Made by a program: the position numbers and the translations under genes. A stretch of 60,000 bases of DNA from Adiantum capillus-veneris (Eukaryota; Streptophyta; Polypodiopsida; Polypodiales; Pteridaceae). The notes under the pieces were generated by a model. That model was not told the DNA's origin. It was given only the letters and a program-made list of their open reading frames with translations, and ran no database searches. Shown one piece after another: positions 11,998 through 23,641 of the stretch (positions within the stretch are counted from its first letter, which is position 1; each line of letters opens with the position of its first letter). Location: positions 134,800,108 through 134,860,107 of the forward strand of contig CM043955.1 in the NCBI GenBank assembly GCA_014529385.2. The letters run 5' to 3'.

Positions 11998-14730
11998 TCA
12001 TTCCACAAAGGGGAGTAAGCCCAAAGCTTTGCGGAAAGCTTCAAGCTTCTCACGAGACAATGCCTTTGTGAAAAGATCTGCAAGGTTGTCCTGTGTTGGC
12101 ACATAAGCCAAGCTGATCTCTCCTGCTGAGAGCCTCTCCCTGACATAGTGGTAATGCACCTTAATGTGCTTTGTGCGAGCATGAAAAACTGGGTTCCTCG
12201 CAACTGCCAATGCGCTCTGACTGTCAGTGTAGATAGTGTTGGCAGTGTCCTGTCCAACACCCAAATCAGCCATAAGGCGTCTGAGCCATACACACTCAAC
12301 CGTAGCTGTGAAGACTGCCCTGTACTCAGCCTCACAACTCGAAGTGGCCACAATAGGTTGCTTCTTGCTCAACCATGATATACATGAGCTGCCAAGCATG
12401 AAACAAAAACCACTTGTGGACACTCTCGTGTTAAAACAACCAGCTCAATCTGAGTCCGAAAAAGCATGTAAGTCTGGCGGCAATGATCCCCCCTTGGGAT
12501 AAAACAAGCCAAGATGTAAAGTGCCACTAAGGTAGCGGAAAATCCTCTTGACAGCCTGCTAATGCTTAGACCCTAGGCTATGCATAAATCTGCTGACCTG
12601 TGAGACTACAAACTGAATATCCGAGCTCGTGTTGCATACATAAATAAGGCAGCCAACAGCAGTTTGGTAAAGAGTGACATCAGCAGGATCGCCAGCATCA
12701 TGTAGACTCAACTTCAAACCTGTTTCCATGGGAGTGGCAATAGGTTTGCAATCCTCAAGTCCAAACTTACATAGCAATGTCTCTATGTAACTTTTCTGAC
12801 ACAAGGCAATACCACCATCACACTGCTTAAACTGTATACCCAAATAATGATGCAACAGCCCCAAATCTTTCATCTTGAAAGTAGCATTCAAATCAGCCTT
12901 AAATTCAGCAATATGTCTCTCATTTGGTCCAGTGATCAGCAAATCATCAACATAAAGAACCATGATGAGAAATACATCACCCTCACGCTTTACATACAAT
13001 GTGCTTTCTGTTGGACTGTTACGAAAGCCTTGTTTGACCAAATGAGTGTCAGCTTTCTCATACCAAGCACGAGGAGATTGCTTCAACCCATACAAAGCCT
13101 TGTTACATTCGCACACTTTGTCCTCTTGTCCTTTTATGACAAAACCGCGAGGCTGCGTTACATAAACTTCCTCAAATATGTCACCATTCAAGAAAGCAGT
13201 AACAATGTCTGATTGATGTACATCCCAACCAAAATGAGCTGCCAATGCACATAGAAAACGCACAGTAGTCATACGACAAGTGGGAGCAAAAGTCTCTTGA
13301 TAATCTATGCCTTTTTGCTGTGCATAACCCTTTGCAACAAGTCGAGCCTTATGGTGATCGATCTCACCATCCGGCTTGCGTTTCAACTTGTAAACCCACT
13401 TCGTACCAATGGCCTTTTTGCCAAGAGGCAAATCACATAAAGTCCATGTGTCATTTTCTATAAGTGCATCATATTCTGATTGCATGGCAGCCATCCAATT
13501 TTCTGGATTCTGTGCTTCATCAAAAGTCAGAGGCTCCTCAACATCATGTAAACTAGACATAGCCAAAGCATAACAATCTGATGCATAAGATGCATGGCGA
13601 GATCCTGAACAAGTACGACTAGACAAAGGTGCATCCAATTTACTGTCACGCAAAGTGTGCACCAGCCATTTTGGCATACCTCTAGCCTGCTCATTTTCAG
13701 CCCTTTCCTCATCAAGTACATCATGTACATCTGCATCAGTAATAGGCTGATCTAAAACATTTTCAGAAACCCCCATACGCTGTACATTTGTGCCATTGGA
13801 ACTTACATTCGTATTTCCACCACTGAAAAGAGGCAACAAAGTGTCATAAATGTCCTGTGAGCTTACATTACTGTCTTTGGTACATGATAGCAAGGGCTGA
13901 ACAGAATCTTCCACAAACAATACATCTCGTGAAACCAGAATACGTTTTGTTTGCGAATGATACAACCTGTAACCTTTGCTTTTAGCACTATAACCAACAA
14001 AAATACATTTGACAGCCTTATCATCCAATTTTTTGCGTTGCACTTGTGGCCCCAAAGCATATGCCAAACAGCCAAAAACACGCATGTGCTCAATAGAAGG
14101 CTTTCTATCATGCCATGCTTCATATGGAGTAATAGACTGCAAAGCTTTCGTAGGACACCTGTTAAGTACATAAGTGGCACACATAATGGCCTCAAGCCAC
14201 AAAGAATGCAGTAAAGCTTGACTTTTGACCATACATCGTGCCATTTCCGTCAGTGACCTGTTTTTCCTCTCAGCAACACCATTTTTCTGAGGCGTATAAG
14301 GCACTGTACATTGGTGTTTTATCCCACGACTAGCCAGAAATGCATTAAATTCATGAGACATATACTCCCCCCCTCGATCGGAAGGGAGGGTGCCCATAGT
14401 ACATTTCGAGACATTTTCAACCATAGCCAGAAATTGTTTGAAGCACATAAAAACTTTGGACTTCGCTTTAAGCGTAAATACCCATGCATGCCTGGAGTAA
14501 TCATCAATGAAAGTCACGAAGTATAGGTAATTGCCCAATGACGGAGTTTGCATGGGCCCACAAAGATCACTATGCACAAGCTGCAACCTGCATGTGGCCC
14601 AAACTGAACCATACTTTGGAAATTTAGAACGCTGCATCTTACCCAAAATACAGCCTTCACAAACATGTTTAACAGGTGCTTCAAGAGGCAACAAAGAAGC
14701 AACCATATCAGACTTTTGCAAACGCAGCAA
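11998..14730 (-). pseudogene. Copia pol: integrase, RT and RNase H
   Basis: The frame is open from 14,730 to 12,559 (723 codons) and continues in the same frame to a natural stop at 11,998, broken only by two nonsense codons. Integrase: zinc-finger C24 and C27 (CEGC), catalytic D55 (HSDLCGP), D118 (SDRGGEY) and E154 (NGVAERKN). RT: YVDD at 593-596. RNase H and the ADLFTKAL segment follow at 11,998-12,423. The stops are TAG at 12,556 and TGA near 12,437, both replacing expected Trp codons (in ...KHxQAVKRIFRYL and SDSDxAGC contexts). All catalytic residues seen are still present, so loss of function rests on these stops and the upstream frameshifts. Confidence 0.95.
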
Positions 14731-15866
14731 AATTCAGATGACCAAAACGTGCATGCCAAAGTTTTGCATCTGAAATAGCCCTTGAATCTGCAACAGCATT
14801 TGAAAAATTTTCCACACTTGTCATACAAAGTGAGCTTATACAGCCCACGGCACAAAAGGCCCGATGCAACAATTTCATCACCAAAACTGAGATCATGAAT
14901 TGTACATCTGTCATCCACAAATTTGACTACAAGTCCAAGTCTAGCAAGTGCGGATACAGACAAGAGATTCTTCTTGATCCCAGGTACATAAAGTGCATCA
15001 ACAAGTGTGAAGGAGCTGCCATTAGCAGCAGTGAGCACAATCTTTCCAACTCCTTGAGCTGGATAAGAGGCGTTGTTGGCACAAGTGACTGAATTCCCAT
15101 GAGGGACAAACTCGAGAGAGGTAAAAAATTCACGATGTGAGGTAATGTGCTTTGTAGCACCACTGTCGAAATACCACACATGTGAATCTACAGTAACTGA
15201 CAAGCATGCATCATGGACAGCAGGATTGTAAGTGCACTCTGTGCTAAAAGCCCATTCTACATCAACATCAGAAACACAGTCTCCTTTCACAGAAGACTGA
15301 ACAATGGCTGTATTTGTAGTGGAACCAGCATTTGCAGTGGAACCACCCTCTTCCTTCTTAGCCTCTTTGGCCTTCAACTTAGGACACGACTTGATCAAGT
15401 GATCATTGGCTTTACAATAATGCCAACGCATCTTCTTTTTTCCCTTATCACCACAATTGCCAGACAAAGTACTGCCAGCAGAAGCATTAGGAACAGAATT
15501 TTTGCCACTCGCAGCAGAACCATAAGAAGTGGCTGCATTATTGTTACCACCCTTTCTTTGAGAAGCAATAAAAGCCTGTTCAATTGCACGCTGCCTAGTC
15601 CTGTTTTTTCTAGAAAGTGACTCTTGCAACAGCAATGTGCATAATGCATCAAACTTGACAACTTCAGGATTTCCTTGGGTCATCAGTCTCCAAGTACTAG
15701 CAAAAGTCTGGTAGGAATCTGGTAAGGCATCAAGAACAGTCTGCACAAGGGAACTGTCTGAAATGACTTCACCTGCAGAAATAAGCTGCTCATTGATATC
15801 CTTGACACTAGCAACGAAAGTGTCCATATCATCTTCCTCATGCATAATCTTCGACTCCAGCTCTTT
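14720..15866 (-). pseudogene. Copia gag (C-terminal part), protease and pre-integrase
   Basis: The frame runs from HKELESKIM at the gypsy junction through gag (ALPDSYQTF), a zinc knuckle, the protease (WYFDSGATKHIT with catalytic DSGA) and LYVPGIKKNLLSV. The knuckle reads W-H-Y-C-x4-H-x4-C: the first Cys of the usual C-x2-C-x4-H-x4-C is Trp, a single-base change. Near 14,830 the frame shifts, and the pre-integrase motif LWHARFGHLN is read in the next frame; a second shift near 14,715 leads into the pol frame. The remaining N-terminal gag part is at 26,188-26,595, beyond the nested gypsy. Confidence 0.92.
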
Positions 15867-16696
15867 ATGATGTCGTGTTGTGACACGTACATAGTGGGAA
15901 CGCATGCTACAAGATCTATCTTGTAACTTTTTAGATACATAATTATCTTTCCTATAATGTACATATGCATATTTAAGTATAATAATAAGACTTCTATCTC
16001 ATCCTATTATTTTTCTCAAGGGTAACCTATCCTTACTTTACCATCAGAAAATACTATGGGAAAAGCTCAATAGCTCCGCCTCTTTAACTTGGGGCAAAAA
16101 GCGTTGATTCTTTATTTCTACTATCTCATTATCATCTCACACCCTAGCTAGATCCTATATCTAGGGTAAACTCCAATATATATATATATTCTATGTATTT
16201 TTTATACTTTTCTTATATTTCTTTTTAAATAGCTACTAGGAGGGAATCAAATCCTAGTGGGACACTAGGTGGCATGATTTCAAAGATACACTTATTTTAA
16301 TGCATTATTGCAAGCATGATTACAAAACTTTGTCAAGGAGCAATGTCATGCTTTCATATGGCATGAGGTGTCCTTTGGAATTAAATGAAAGTCTAGGCTA
16401 AGGGGACCACGGGAAGACTTTTGCTGCCAGAAATGGACCCTATTTTGATGAATTTTTTACACAAGGTTCCAATCCCAATTGGAAAATAATTTTAAGATGA
16501 AAATCGTAGCTAATGAGCTGAAGTTTCTGCCCATATTTTTACTTTTTTATTTGGAGCCACGGTTGAGGAGACATGATCAAAATACTGGACCCCTGTCTGC
16601 CCACATCATGCGGGGACAGCTCATTTCCAACTTTTCCAATTCCTATTCACACTGGCTCCTCTATTCTTGCGTAAAACCTTGGGGGTTCCCTTCACC

Positions 16697-16704
16697 TATA
16701 AAAG
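16697..16704 (+). promoter_or_regulatory. TATA box of gypsy LTR
   Basis: TATAAAAG preceded by a GC-richer stretch and present unchanged in the other LTR at 24,976. Transcription should start about 30 bases downstream. The two small LTR ORFs at 17,316-17,743 would then lie in the 5' leader, ahead of gag. Confidence 0.7.
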
Positions 16705-17042
16705 GGGACCTCTTCTTCCTTGAAAAGAAAATCAAGCATTCAAGCCATTGATGAGAGGAATTCTTGAGGGAGTGAGTAGTAATGCCTAATTGTACTTAGC
16801 CCCATTAACATAAGCCCAAGCCTACACTTTCTCCTAGAGGAAGACTAGCCATTCTTGTACGCTATCCTTGGAAGATCAACTCTAATCAAAGAAGGTGTTG
16901 TACTTAGCGTATCAATCAAAGTGGAGTGCTCCCCTCTTCTTCTCTCTCCATCAATAATGGTGCCGAAGGGTTTGTCAAGTAAGATGTGTTCTACATTGAT
17001 GTTTTCTTGATTTCTTGTTGTTTTCTTTTTCATCTCTAATCC

Positions 17043-17044
<2 letters not shown>

Positions 17045-17115
<71 letters not shown>
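17045..17115 (+). repeat. (TA)n(TG)n microsatellite in 5' LTR
   Basis: About 20 TA units followed by about 16 TG units. The 3' LTR copy near 25,325-25,358 has only a few TA units, so the tract changed length after the LTRs separated. Confidence 0.95.
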
Positions 17116-17117
<2 letters not shown>

Positions 17118-17315
17118 CTAATCTCATCTCCTTAACCAAACCTATCTCTCTCATTCTTAGTAATTCATCCTCTCTGCAAATTCTAGGTTCTCTTTTCTAC
17201 AAGTACAAATCTCCTCGCAGTATTCTTATTGCCTACGGGCAAGAATAGGGCTTGGGAGGGAAACTTCTCATCTCTTCACTTCTCTCATATCTACATTTCT
17301 CACATACTATCCTAG

Positions 17316-17534
17316 ATGAATAACCCACATGCTGATCATTTCTATCGCTTTCACTCTGTACGATCTATTAGAATTAACGTATGGATTAGCCGAAAAATAC
17401 TCTTTCAACAACGTATAGTGTTTCTCTTTGGCCCAGAAAGGCTTAATGAAATACTTCTATCACCGGATCCCATCATACTACCTCTCATAGACTATAACTT
17501 TTCTTTTGACGTAAGCGTAGTTATCTTGCTATGA
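17316..17534 (+). CDS. LTR ORF1, 72 aa, unrecognised
   Basis: Starts at ATG 17,316 and ends at TGA 17,532-17,534. The stop overlaps the start of the next ORF (ATGA). The second half holds an LFGPERLNEI segment followed by IILPLI and a hydrophobic C-terminus. It is related to ORF2: aligned over the C-terminal 44 residues, about 21 are identical (F-Q, I, LFG, RLN, I, S, ILP, I, Y, S, DV, L). In the N-terminal part the I-x-I-x-V pattern at 18-22 is also shared. Most shared residues use different synonymous codons. The copy in the 3' LTR (25,559-25,777) is identical in protein. No known family comes to mind. Being upstream of gag in the transcript, it could be a leader-encoded protein or a regulatory upstream ORF. 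Confidence 0.5.
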   Translation: MNNPHADHFYRFHSVRSIRINVWISRKILFQQRIVFLFGPERLNEILLSPDPIILPLIDYNFSFDVSVVILL

Positions 17535-17743
17535 ACCAAGAGGATTTGTACACACAATTAATCCCAATCACTAGACAAAATATATATATTATGGTAAGCA
17601 CAAAATTACAATTCCAAAGAACAATTCGTAGCCTATTCGGTCAGTCAAGATTGAATGCCATTAACTCATCTATTAACCTTTTCATATTACCCATGATACG
17701 ATATGACCATAGCCTTGATGTTTTCATTTTCGTATTGTTTTGA
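17531..17743 (+). CDS. LTR ORF2, 70 aa, paralogue of ORF1
   Basis: ATG 17,531 overlaps the ORF1 stop by the ATGA arrangement. The protein has LFGQSRLNAI, then FILPMI and SLDVFIFVLF at the C-terminus, aligning with ORF1 with a two-residue offset. Between the two LTR copies of ORF2 I see one substitution, TTA to CTA in the Leu of KLQFQ, which is synonymous. Length and end point match ORF1 closely, as expected for a tandem gene duplication rather than chance. Function unknown; the hydrophobic end could be membrane-associated, but this is speculation. Confidence 0.5.
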   Translation: MNQEDLYTQLIPITRQNIYIMVSTKLQFQRTIRSLFGQSRLNAINSSINLFILPMIRYDHSLDVFIFVLF

Positions 17744-17950
17744 CATTCTCTTTTGTGTTCTTTCTTTGTGTGTGTGAGTGCAAGAGAGAAAGAGTGAGTC
17801 TTCTTTGATTGCACTTCTTTCCAAACCCTAGTCTTCATGGCATCTATGGTTTAACTCCTTCATATAGTTTTTGATGAGTTCTCTCACAAAATCTCATAGC
17901 CATAAGCCCGGTGCTTTCCTGGCAAGACCGCAAATTTCTCGACATATTTT

Positions 17951-17963
17951 TGGTGAACCCGAC
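17951..17963 (+). other. Gypsy primer binding site
   Basis: TGGTGAACCCGAC starts six bases after the 5' LTR. The TGG start fits the complement of a tRNA CCA end. The tRNA was not identified. Confidence 0.6.
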
Positions 17964-17997
17964 ACGAAACTGCCAGGGTGAGATTTTGTGGATAACC

Positions 17998-20361
17998 ATG
18001 GGTAATCATGTTGAGCAACAGGGTATGCATTTTGACCCAGCAACAATGCAAATGTTTCAAGCATTTGCAATGTTCATGCAACAACAACATGCCATTGAAA
18101 GAAGGGAGATTTCAGCAACGAAGGCCATACAAGCAGTCGTCAATAGAATGGATCAGTTCAATGGCAAAGATGTAACCAAGTACTTACGCAAGTATGTGAA
18201 GGAGATGGAGCTGCATCGCGTGTCAGAAGGTGAGATGATTCAAAGCTTTGAGCTAGTTGTTGCTCCATAAATTAGAGAGCATGTTATGGTAATTAAAGAT
18301 GGGCATGGGAGAAATTGGGAAGAACTCAAAGTAGCTTTAAAGGAGGAATATTTCATGGAGGACTCTAAGAGAGTGACCAAAAGGACATTCTTAGAATGGG
18401 TAGTCAAGCCAAAGCAAGGACTATCAATAACGGAGCTACTTAGGGAATTTGAGCGGCGCTATGCACAACTCACCAGGACAGAAAGGGCCACACTAGATGC
18501 AGAGAAGACAGATCTTTTCTTACAAGCTGCAGGTAAAGAGTTTCAAGAAAATTTGGAGCTTCTTCTTGAAGATAAAGATGCTGAGCAAGGACTAAAGACC
18601 GACTGGAATGAGGTTGAAGGTTCTGTCTCACTGCTTGCCAAACGACAAAGAAGAAGGGACAAGATGGTAGTAAACACTACAAGTCCTTCCACCTCAACTT
18701 CTGACAAAATGGTAAAGCCTACTTTTATCGCTCCTAAGTTTGATGAGTTCATGCTAGATGAGCTTGTGAAGGGAATGCGTGACTTGAAGGTGAAGTTTGC
18801 AAAGCTTGAAGAAAAAGGCCAACCATCACGGCCACTTCCTAGGCAAAGACAACAGCCCAAAGAAGGGTTTGTTAATAGATGTATTTGGTGTGATAGTACA
18901 GGCCATGTAAGAAGGGATTGTGATGATTTTAGTGATGCTTTGTCAAAAGATGTTGTCTTTTTTAAGGATGGTAAAATCCACTTAAGAGAGACAGGTCTAT
19001 CCTTGAGAACTAACTTTGGGAAGGGGGGAATGCAAACCTTAGTTGAAGATATGGCAACTAAGCATGCCACCTCTTCAGTTAAGGCAGCTACTTATGGAGT
19101 AAAAATTGAACATTTTTGTCATGAAGAGGTGAGTGACCATCATGGTCAAATTTGGCCAAATGTCATGCAATTAGCTAAAAAGGGAAAGCTTACAAAAGAG
19201 ATTCTACATGAAGTAGGTGATTGCATATGTCTAGAAACAGGATGGAATGATCCAGTGGACTCATTGTCAGTGCATGCCTACATTACAAAATGCCAACAAA
19301 ATGAGGCAATTGTAGAAGAGAAGCGGGGACGTGAGAATGTTGATGAAGGACCATCAAAAAGAGCTTCTAGAAGTGGGGGAAGAAGCGACTCAATGCCTTC
19401 TCAAACACCCTCAACACAAGGAGCATCTCCACCTGAAGTACTCATGGAGGAGTCTACAACAGGAAAGAAGAAAGAGCCAACGAAAGGTAAGACAAAAGGC
19501 CCAACTTATAAACTACAATCTGATATTGAGGTTGCTACAGATTTAAAGAAAGTCTTGGAGGAAAGGATCTTGAATAGCAAGATTGAGTTTACTCTGGGAG
19601 AAGTTCTTGGCATTGCAAAGCGTGAATTCCATGAGGAGATCATTGACATCATCAAGAGGAAGAGGCAAACCCTTGCTGAAGTTTCTCATCCACAGGTTGA
19701 AGGGGAAACCTCAAAGACACAAGGGATGCAACTGCAAAATAAGGAGAATGATGGAGCTGTGGTAGTATGCTACCAATCTAGTGGGAGAGTGAAGCAAGTG
19801 TATTTCTCAAATGATGATGAAGAATTTGAAGATATTCCTAGGAGTTACTATTCACGAAGTCATTGGGCAAGGGCTACTACAGAAACTTTGGTCAAGGTAG
19901 GTGATCTTGAAGAGCCATTTGTTGCCTTGATTGACCATGGTTCAAAAATAAACATAATATCAAAGAGTCTCTACAACAAGTGCAAATGGCCGATGGACAC
20001 AGATCATGGCTGGATGGTAAAAGTGGCAAACAATTCACCCGGTGAATTGTATGCAGCATGTCCAGGTGTGAAGGTAACAATAGGTGATGTAAAGATTGAC
20101 CAAAACTTCTTTGCACAGGATACATCTTCATATCATCTCATCCTTGGACAGCCCTACATTGTGGGAGTTCGAATGGAAACAAAGGTAATGGATGATGGTT
20201 CAGCATATGTTAGGATACGTAGCAAAGATGGTAAACGAGATGTCCAATTTCTCACAGTTTGTGTGAACCATGAAAGAAATCGTGACAACCTCAGAGAACA
20301 TCCTCTACCAAAGGTGAGCAAAGAGTTTCATGATCATAGAGAAATGATGGGTTTTGGCTAA
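17998..20361 (+). pseudogene. Gypsy gag and protease
   Basis: The start at 17,998 lies about 50 bases after the LTR. The frame is broken once by TAA at 18,268 and then runs as 691 codons (18,286-20,361). In that numbering a CCHC zinc knuckle is intact at C199, C202, H207 and C212 (RCIWCDSTGH). A long charged linker follows. The aspartic protease lies around residue 550, with the active site read as IDHGSKINII, so D-H-G stands where D-S-G or D-T-G is usual; a later LILGQPYI segment matches the C-terminal part of the fold. The frame ends at 20,361, and RT continues in another frame, so a frameshift separates them. The DHG may be a family trait rather than a mutation. Confidence 0.85.
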
Positions 20362-20419
20362 GTACCATTGTAAAGCGGGATTGCAGTGGTACAGAAAGAA
20401 AAAGGGTCTCTCCTGATCC

Positions 20420-22240
20420 TTGGTAACAAAGAATGGATCAGTATGTTTTACAAAACTTGAATATTTGAAGAGATGTGAGAGGCAATATGTGCATAATGTA
20501 CAAATAGGCATGAAAAAGAGTGGGTTGCTAGAGCCTACTGAAAATGTTTTGGATTTGTGTGAACAAGTTTCTTTTGTAGATACTATGGGTGAGCTTGATG
20601 CTATAATGGGGTCTAATTTGCATCTTGAAAATGAAGTTGTGGAAGTTTGCTCTATGGAAATGTATCAAGTAATAGAAGCCTTTAAAGAAAGCCAAACAGT
20701 TGGCCCTTCTATTGTAGCTCCTATGGTAATTTTCACAATACCTCATGTGCCTTGGAATCTGCGGCCTATTCCGGTTCCAAAGGCCCATTTGCCAAAGTTA
20801 GTAGAGCTACTGAATGAGAAAATCAAAATGGGACTCTTGGAGCCTTCTTGTGCTCCATCCTCAAACAGGTGGTTCACAGTTCCGAAGAAGAATGGTTCTC
20901 TACGCTTCATCCAAGATATGCAACCAGTGAACAAGGTGACAATTAGAAATGTGGGTACAGGTCCAATTGTGGATGAGTTTGCAGAGGCATTTGCAGGGAG
21001 GGCAATCTACTCAATGGGGGATCTCTACTCAGGGTATGATCAATTTCAGCTTGCAATCGAAAGCAGAGACTTGACAACCATGAGGACACCTTTGGTTTTG
21101 GTAAGGATGTGTACCTTGCCACAGGGAGCAACCAACTCGGTTGCACATATGATGAATGGGATGAATAAGGTCTTACGTGACTTTATTCCTCAAATCACAA
21201 TGCCTTTCATTGATGATTTGCCTATCAAAGGATGTGAAGAAAGTGACAAAGATGAAGGTTTGGATCTCAAGGGATGTCGCAGGTTTGTGGTAAATCACAT
21301 AAATGATTGTGATAAAATTTTGTCTAGGTTAGAAGAAGTGAATCTTACATTGTCAGGGAAAAAGTCTATGTTTGGTGTCAATGAAGTGCTTATTGTGGGG
21401 CACATGTGCGGGCCATATGGTAGGAAACCTTGTCCAACAAAGGTATATGCCATCCAAAGAATGAAAGAAACGTGCACTATCATCACTGAGGTTAGAAGGT
21501 TTCTGGGAGCATGTGTCTTCTATGTTATTTGGATTCCGCATTATGCACATGTAGCTGATCCTCTTTATCAGCTGCTTAGAAAGAATCAGAAGTTTAAATG
21601 GACAGAAGCACATGTAAAATCCATGAAAAAGCTAAAGGAGTTGCTCCAGTCAGCAACAACTTTGAGAAAGGTAGACTATGAGTGTCAAAGGCCAGTAATT
21701 GTGACAGTAGACACCAGTCCTACAGGGATTGGATGGGCAATAGGGAAAGATGACAAAGGACACAGGTATGTGGTAAGATTTGGAGCAAAGGTGCTAAGTG
21801 CTCGCCAAAGAAACTATCCACAGATAAAGAGAGAGTTATGGGGTATGGTTACAACCTTGAAAAGTGGGAAAGAGTACCTAATTGGTGCATATGTGGTTGT
21901 AGAAACAGATTGTCTACCACTTCTTGGGATGATTACAAGCTGCTCAACTCCAGACATTGCTATGTTGCGGTGGATTGCCTACATTAAGTCCTTAAATCCT
22001 GAGTTTAAGCACATTGCAGGTAAAGACACTACAGTGGAAGATATGCTATCAAGGGCAAGGTATGAAGATGAGTCACAAATGATTGATGAGGGAGATGATG
22101 TAGGTACAAAGTTCTATTCTATCTCTCATGTCAAAGGTAACAATGTCTGCATGAATAATTCACTTGAATTGTTCTTGAAAGATCTTTATGAAGGTGATTG
22201 GCTTTCTATTGGAAGCTACTTGAGTACTCTAACAAAATAG
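20420..22240 (+). pseudogene. Gypsy reverse transcriptase and RNase H
   Basis: 606 open codons in the frame after gag-protease. The RT thumb and palm are readable: VPKKNGSLRF around 154-163, a MGDLYSGYDQ segment near 199-208, LPQGATNS at 233-240, and the catalytic FIDD at 263-266. RNase H starts near 425 with TVDTSPTGIGWAIG (D431), and EL/ETD residues follow. The frame stops at TAG 22,238, but the same frame continues for about 30 codons (DDWSEQEFKRIRRKAYGY), so this stop is a nonsense mutation inside the polyprotein. The order RT, RNase H, integrase fits Ty3/gypsy. Confidence 0.93.
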
Positions 22241-23583
22241 GATGATTGGTCTGAACAAGAATTCAAGAGGATACGCAGGAAAGCATATGGGTACTTTTTG
22301 AGGGATGGTTACTTGTGGAAGCATCCTAAACAAAAGGGGTGCTACACCACAACGGGTTATATGTAAAAAAGAAAAGACTCAAGTAAATCTCATGCAAGAG
22401 TTTCATGAGAGTCTATGGGCTGGACAAAGGGGTGTATGGGCAACCTTCTCCAAGTTGAAAGAAAAATACTGGTGGAAGGGTATGTATAAAGATGTATCTC
22501 AGTTTGTAGAGACATGTGTAACTTGTCAAGTGTATTCAAATGTTCGACATCATGATGGATTGCACCCTACATATCCACTAGCCATGCACTATAAATGGGT
22601 TGTGGATCTAGTCACAATGCCTCTAGGACTCTGGCAAATGAGATACTTGGTTCTTGCACGAGAGGACCTAACTAACCAGGTTGAAGAAAGAGTATTAAGA
22701 GCTAAAACCACAGAAGCTGTGTGCAAATTCCTTCTTGATGAGGTGATTTGCCGTTATGCTTGTGTGGGAAAAATCACTGCAGATAGAGGTGAACTGGATG
22801 CTGAAGAAGCAAGGGAGTTCTTTTCTAGATTAGGAATCAATCTTTCTCTTACTACAGCTTACAACCCTGAAGGCAATGGAAAGAGTGAAAGAGGGCATCC
22901 TCCTATCATCAAAGCTTTGGCCAAGGCTTGCGAAGGAAGAGTTGGTGAAGTGGAAAAAACTGTTACCATATGCTTTATGGGCTGATCGTACAACACATAG
23001 CTCAGTAACTGGCTACATGCCTGCGGAGCTAATGTATGGTCAAAAGCCAGTGATGCCGATTGAAGATACAATTCCCACATGGAATGTACTACCTTGGCAA
23101 GAGGGGCTTAGCAGGGAAGATCTCCTTGCACTGCGTATAAGGCAGCTAGAGAGAAGACCTAGAGACATTGAAGCTGCAAAAGAACAACTCAAAAATGCAA
23201 GGTTGAAAAACAAGGAATACTTTGATAAGCGACATTGACTCAGGAGCAAAGCAATTGACAAAGGTGACTGGGTTTTGGTGTATGATAGTAGCCTTGATAA
23301 CCAGCACACAGTCATGCGTAATTTTTCAAAAAGATGGTTTGGATCGTATGTTGTAGAGCATGTGCATGAAATTGCTACTTACAGCTTGTCTGAACTAGAT
23401 GGTACAAAAGTAAAGATTCCCATTGTAGGAAAAAGGATCAAAATGTTTAAGAGAAGAGGAGACAATGATCCAGAAGATGTTGATGAGGAAGAAGAGCAAA
23501 CCACAGGTAAAGATCAAAGTGAAGATGAAGATTTGGAATCATCTAGTGAAGAAGAAAGCAAGGAAGATGTACAAGAGGGCTGA
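22241..23583 (+). pseudogene. Gypsy integrase with acidic C-terminal tail
   Basis: Frame 22,305-22,985 carries the zinc domain and core. The zinc residues are H34, Q41, C71 and C74, so the second His of HHCC is Gln (CAA). The core triad is D101 (VVDLVTMP), D160 (ITADRGEL) and E195 (GKSERGH). A frameshift near 22,880-22,960 moves the reading into the frame of 22,876-23,238, which ends at a TGA (23,236) and continues open from there to 23,583. The last 40 residues are rich in Glu, Asp and Ser. No chromodomain is visible. A further frameshift near 22,330 separates this from the RT frame. Confidence 0.9.
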
Positions 23584-23630
23584 TTTTACAAAGAAATAAT
23601 GTGGCACATACCGGAGGATGTGCAGGTTTA

Positions 23631-23641
23631 GAGGGGGTGGA
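23631..23641 (+). other. Gypsy polypurine tract
   Basis: GAGGGGGTGGA sits directly before TGTCGTG, the LTR start at 23,642. This marks 23,642, not 24,150, as the original 3' LTR boundary. Confidence 0.85.

Larger units (their letters stand above)
15871..17944 (+). repeat. Gypsy 5' LTR (2,074 bp)
   Basis: TGTCG...CGACA ends. It matches 24,150-26,187 with about 15 substitutions by eye over ~2,040 bp, plus a shorter TA/TG microsatellite in the other copy. It contains a TATA box at 16,697, the microsatellite, and two short overlapping ORFs. Confidence 0.95.

Noticed and set aside
16479-16751. 90-codon ORF in gypsy U3 (and its copy at 24,758)
   Set aside because: It spans the TATA box, the two copies differ at several residues, and no homologue or duplicate was seen. 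Unlike the ORF pair at 17,316-17,743, nothing supports coding.
16845-17033. 62-codon antisense ORF in the gypsy LTR
   Set aside because: Identical in both LTRs only because the DNA is; no motif or independent evidence of coding.
18543-19070. 175-codon antisense ORF opposite gypsy gag
   Set aside because: Shadow of the gag-protease frame; no independent motif.
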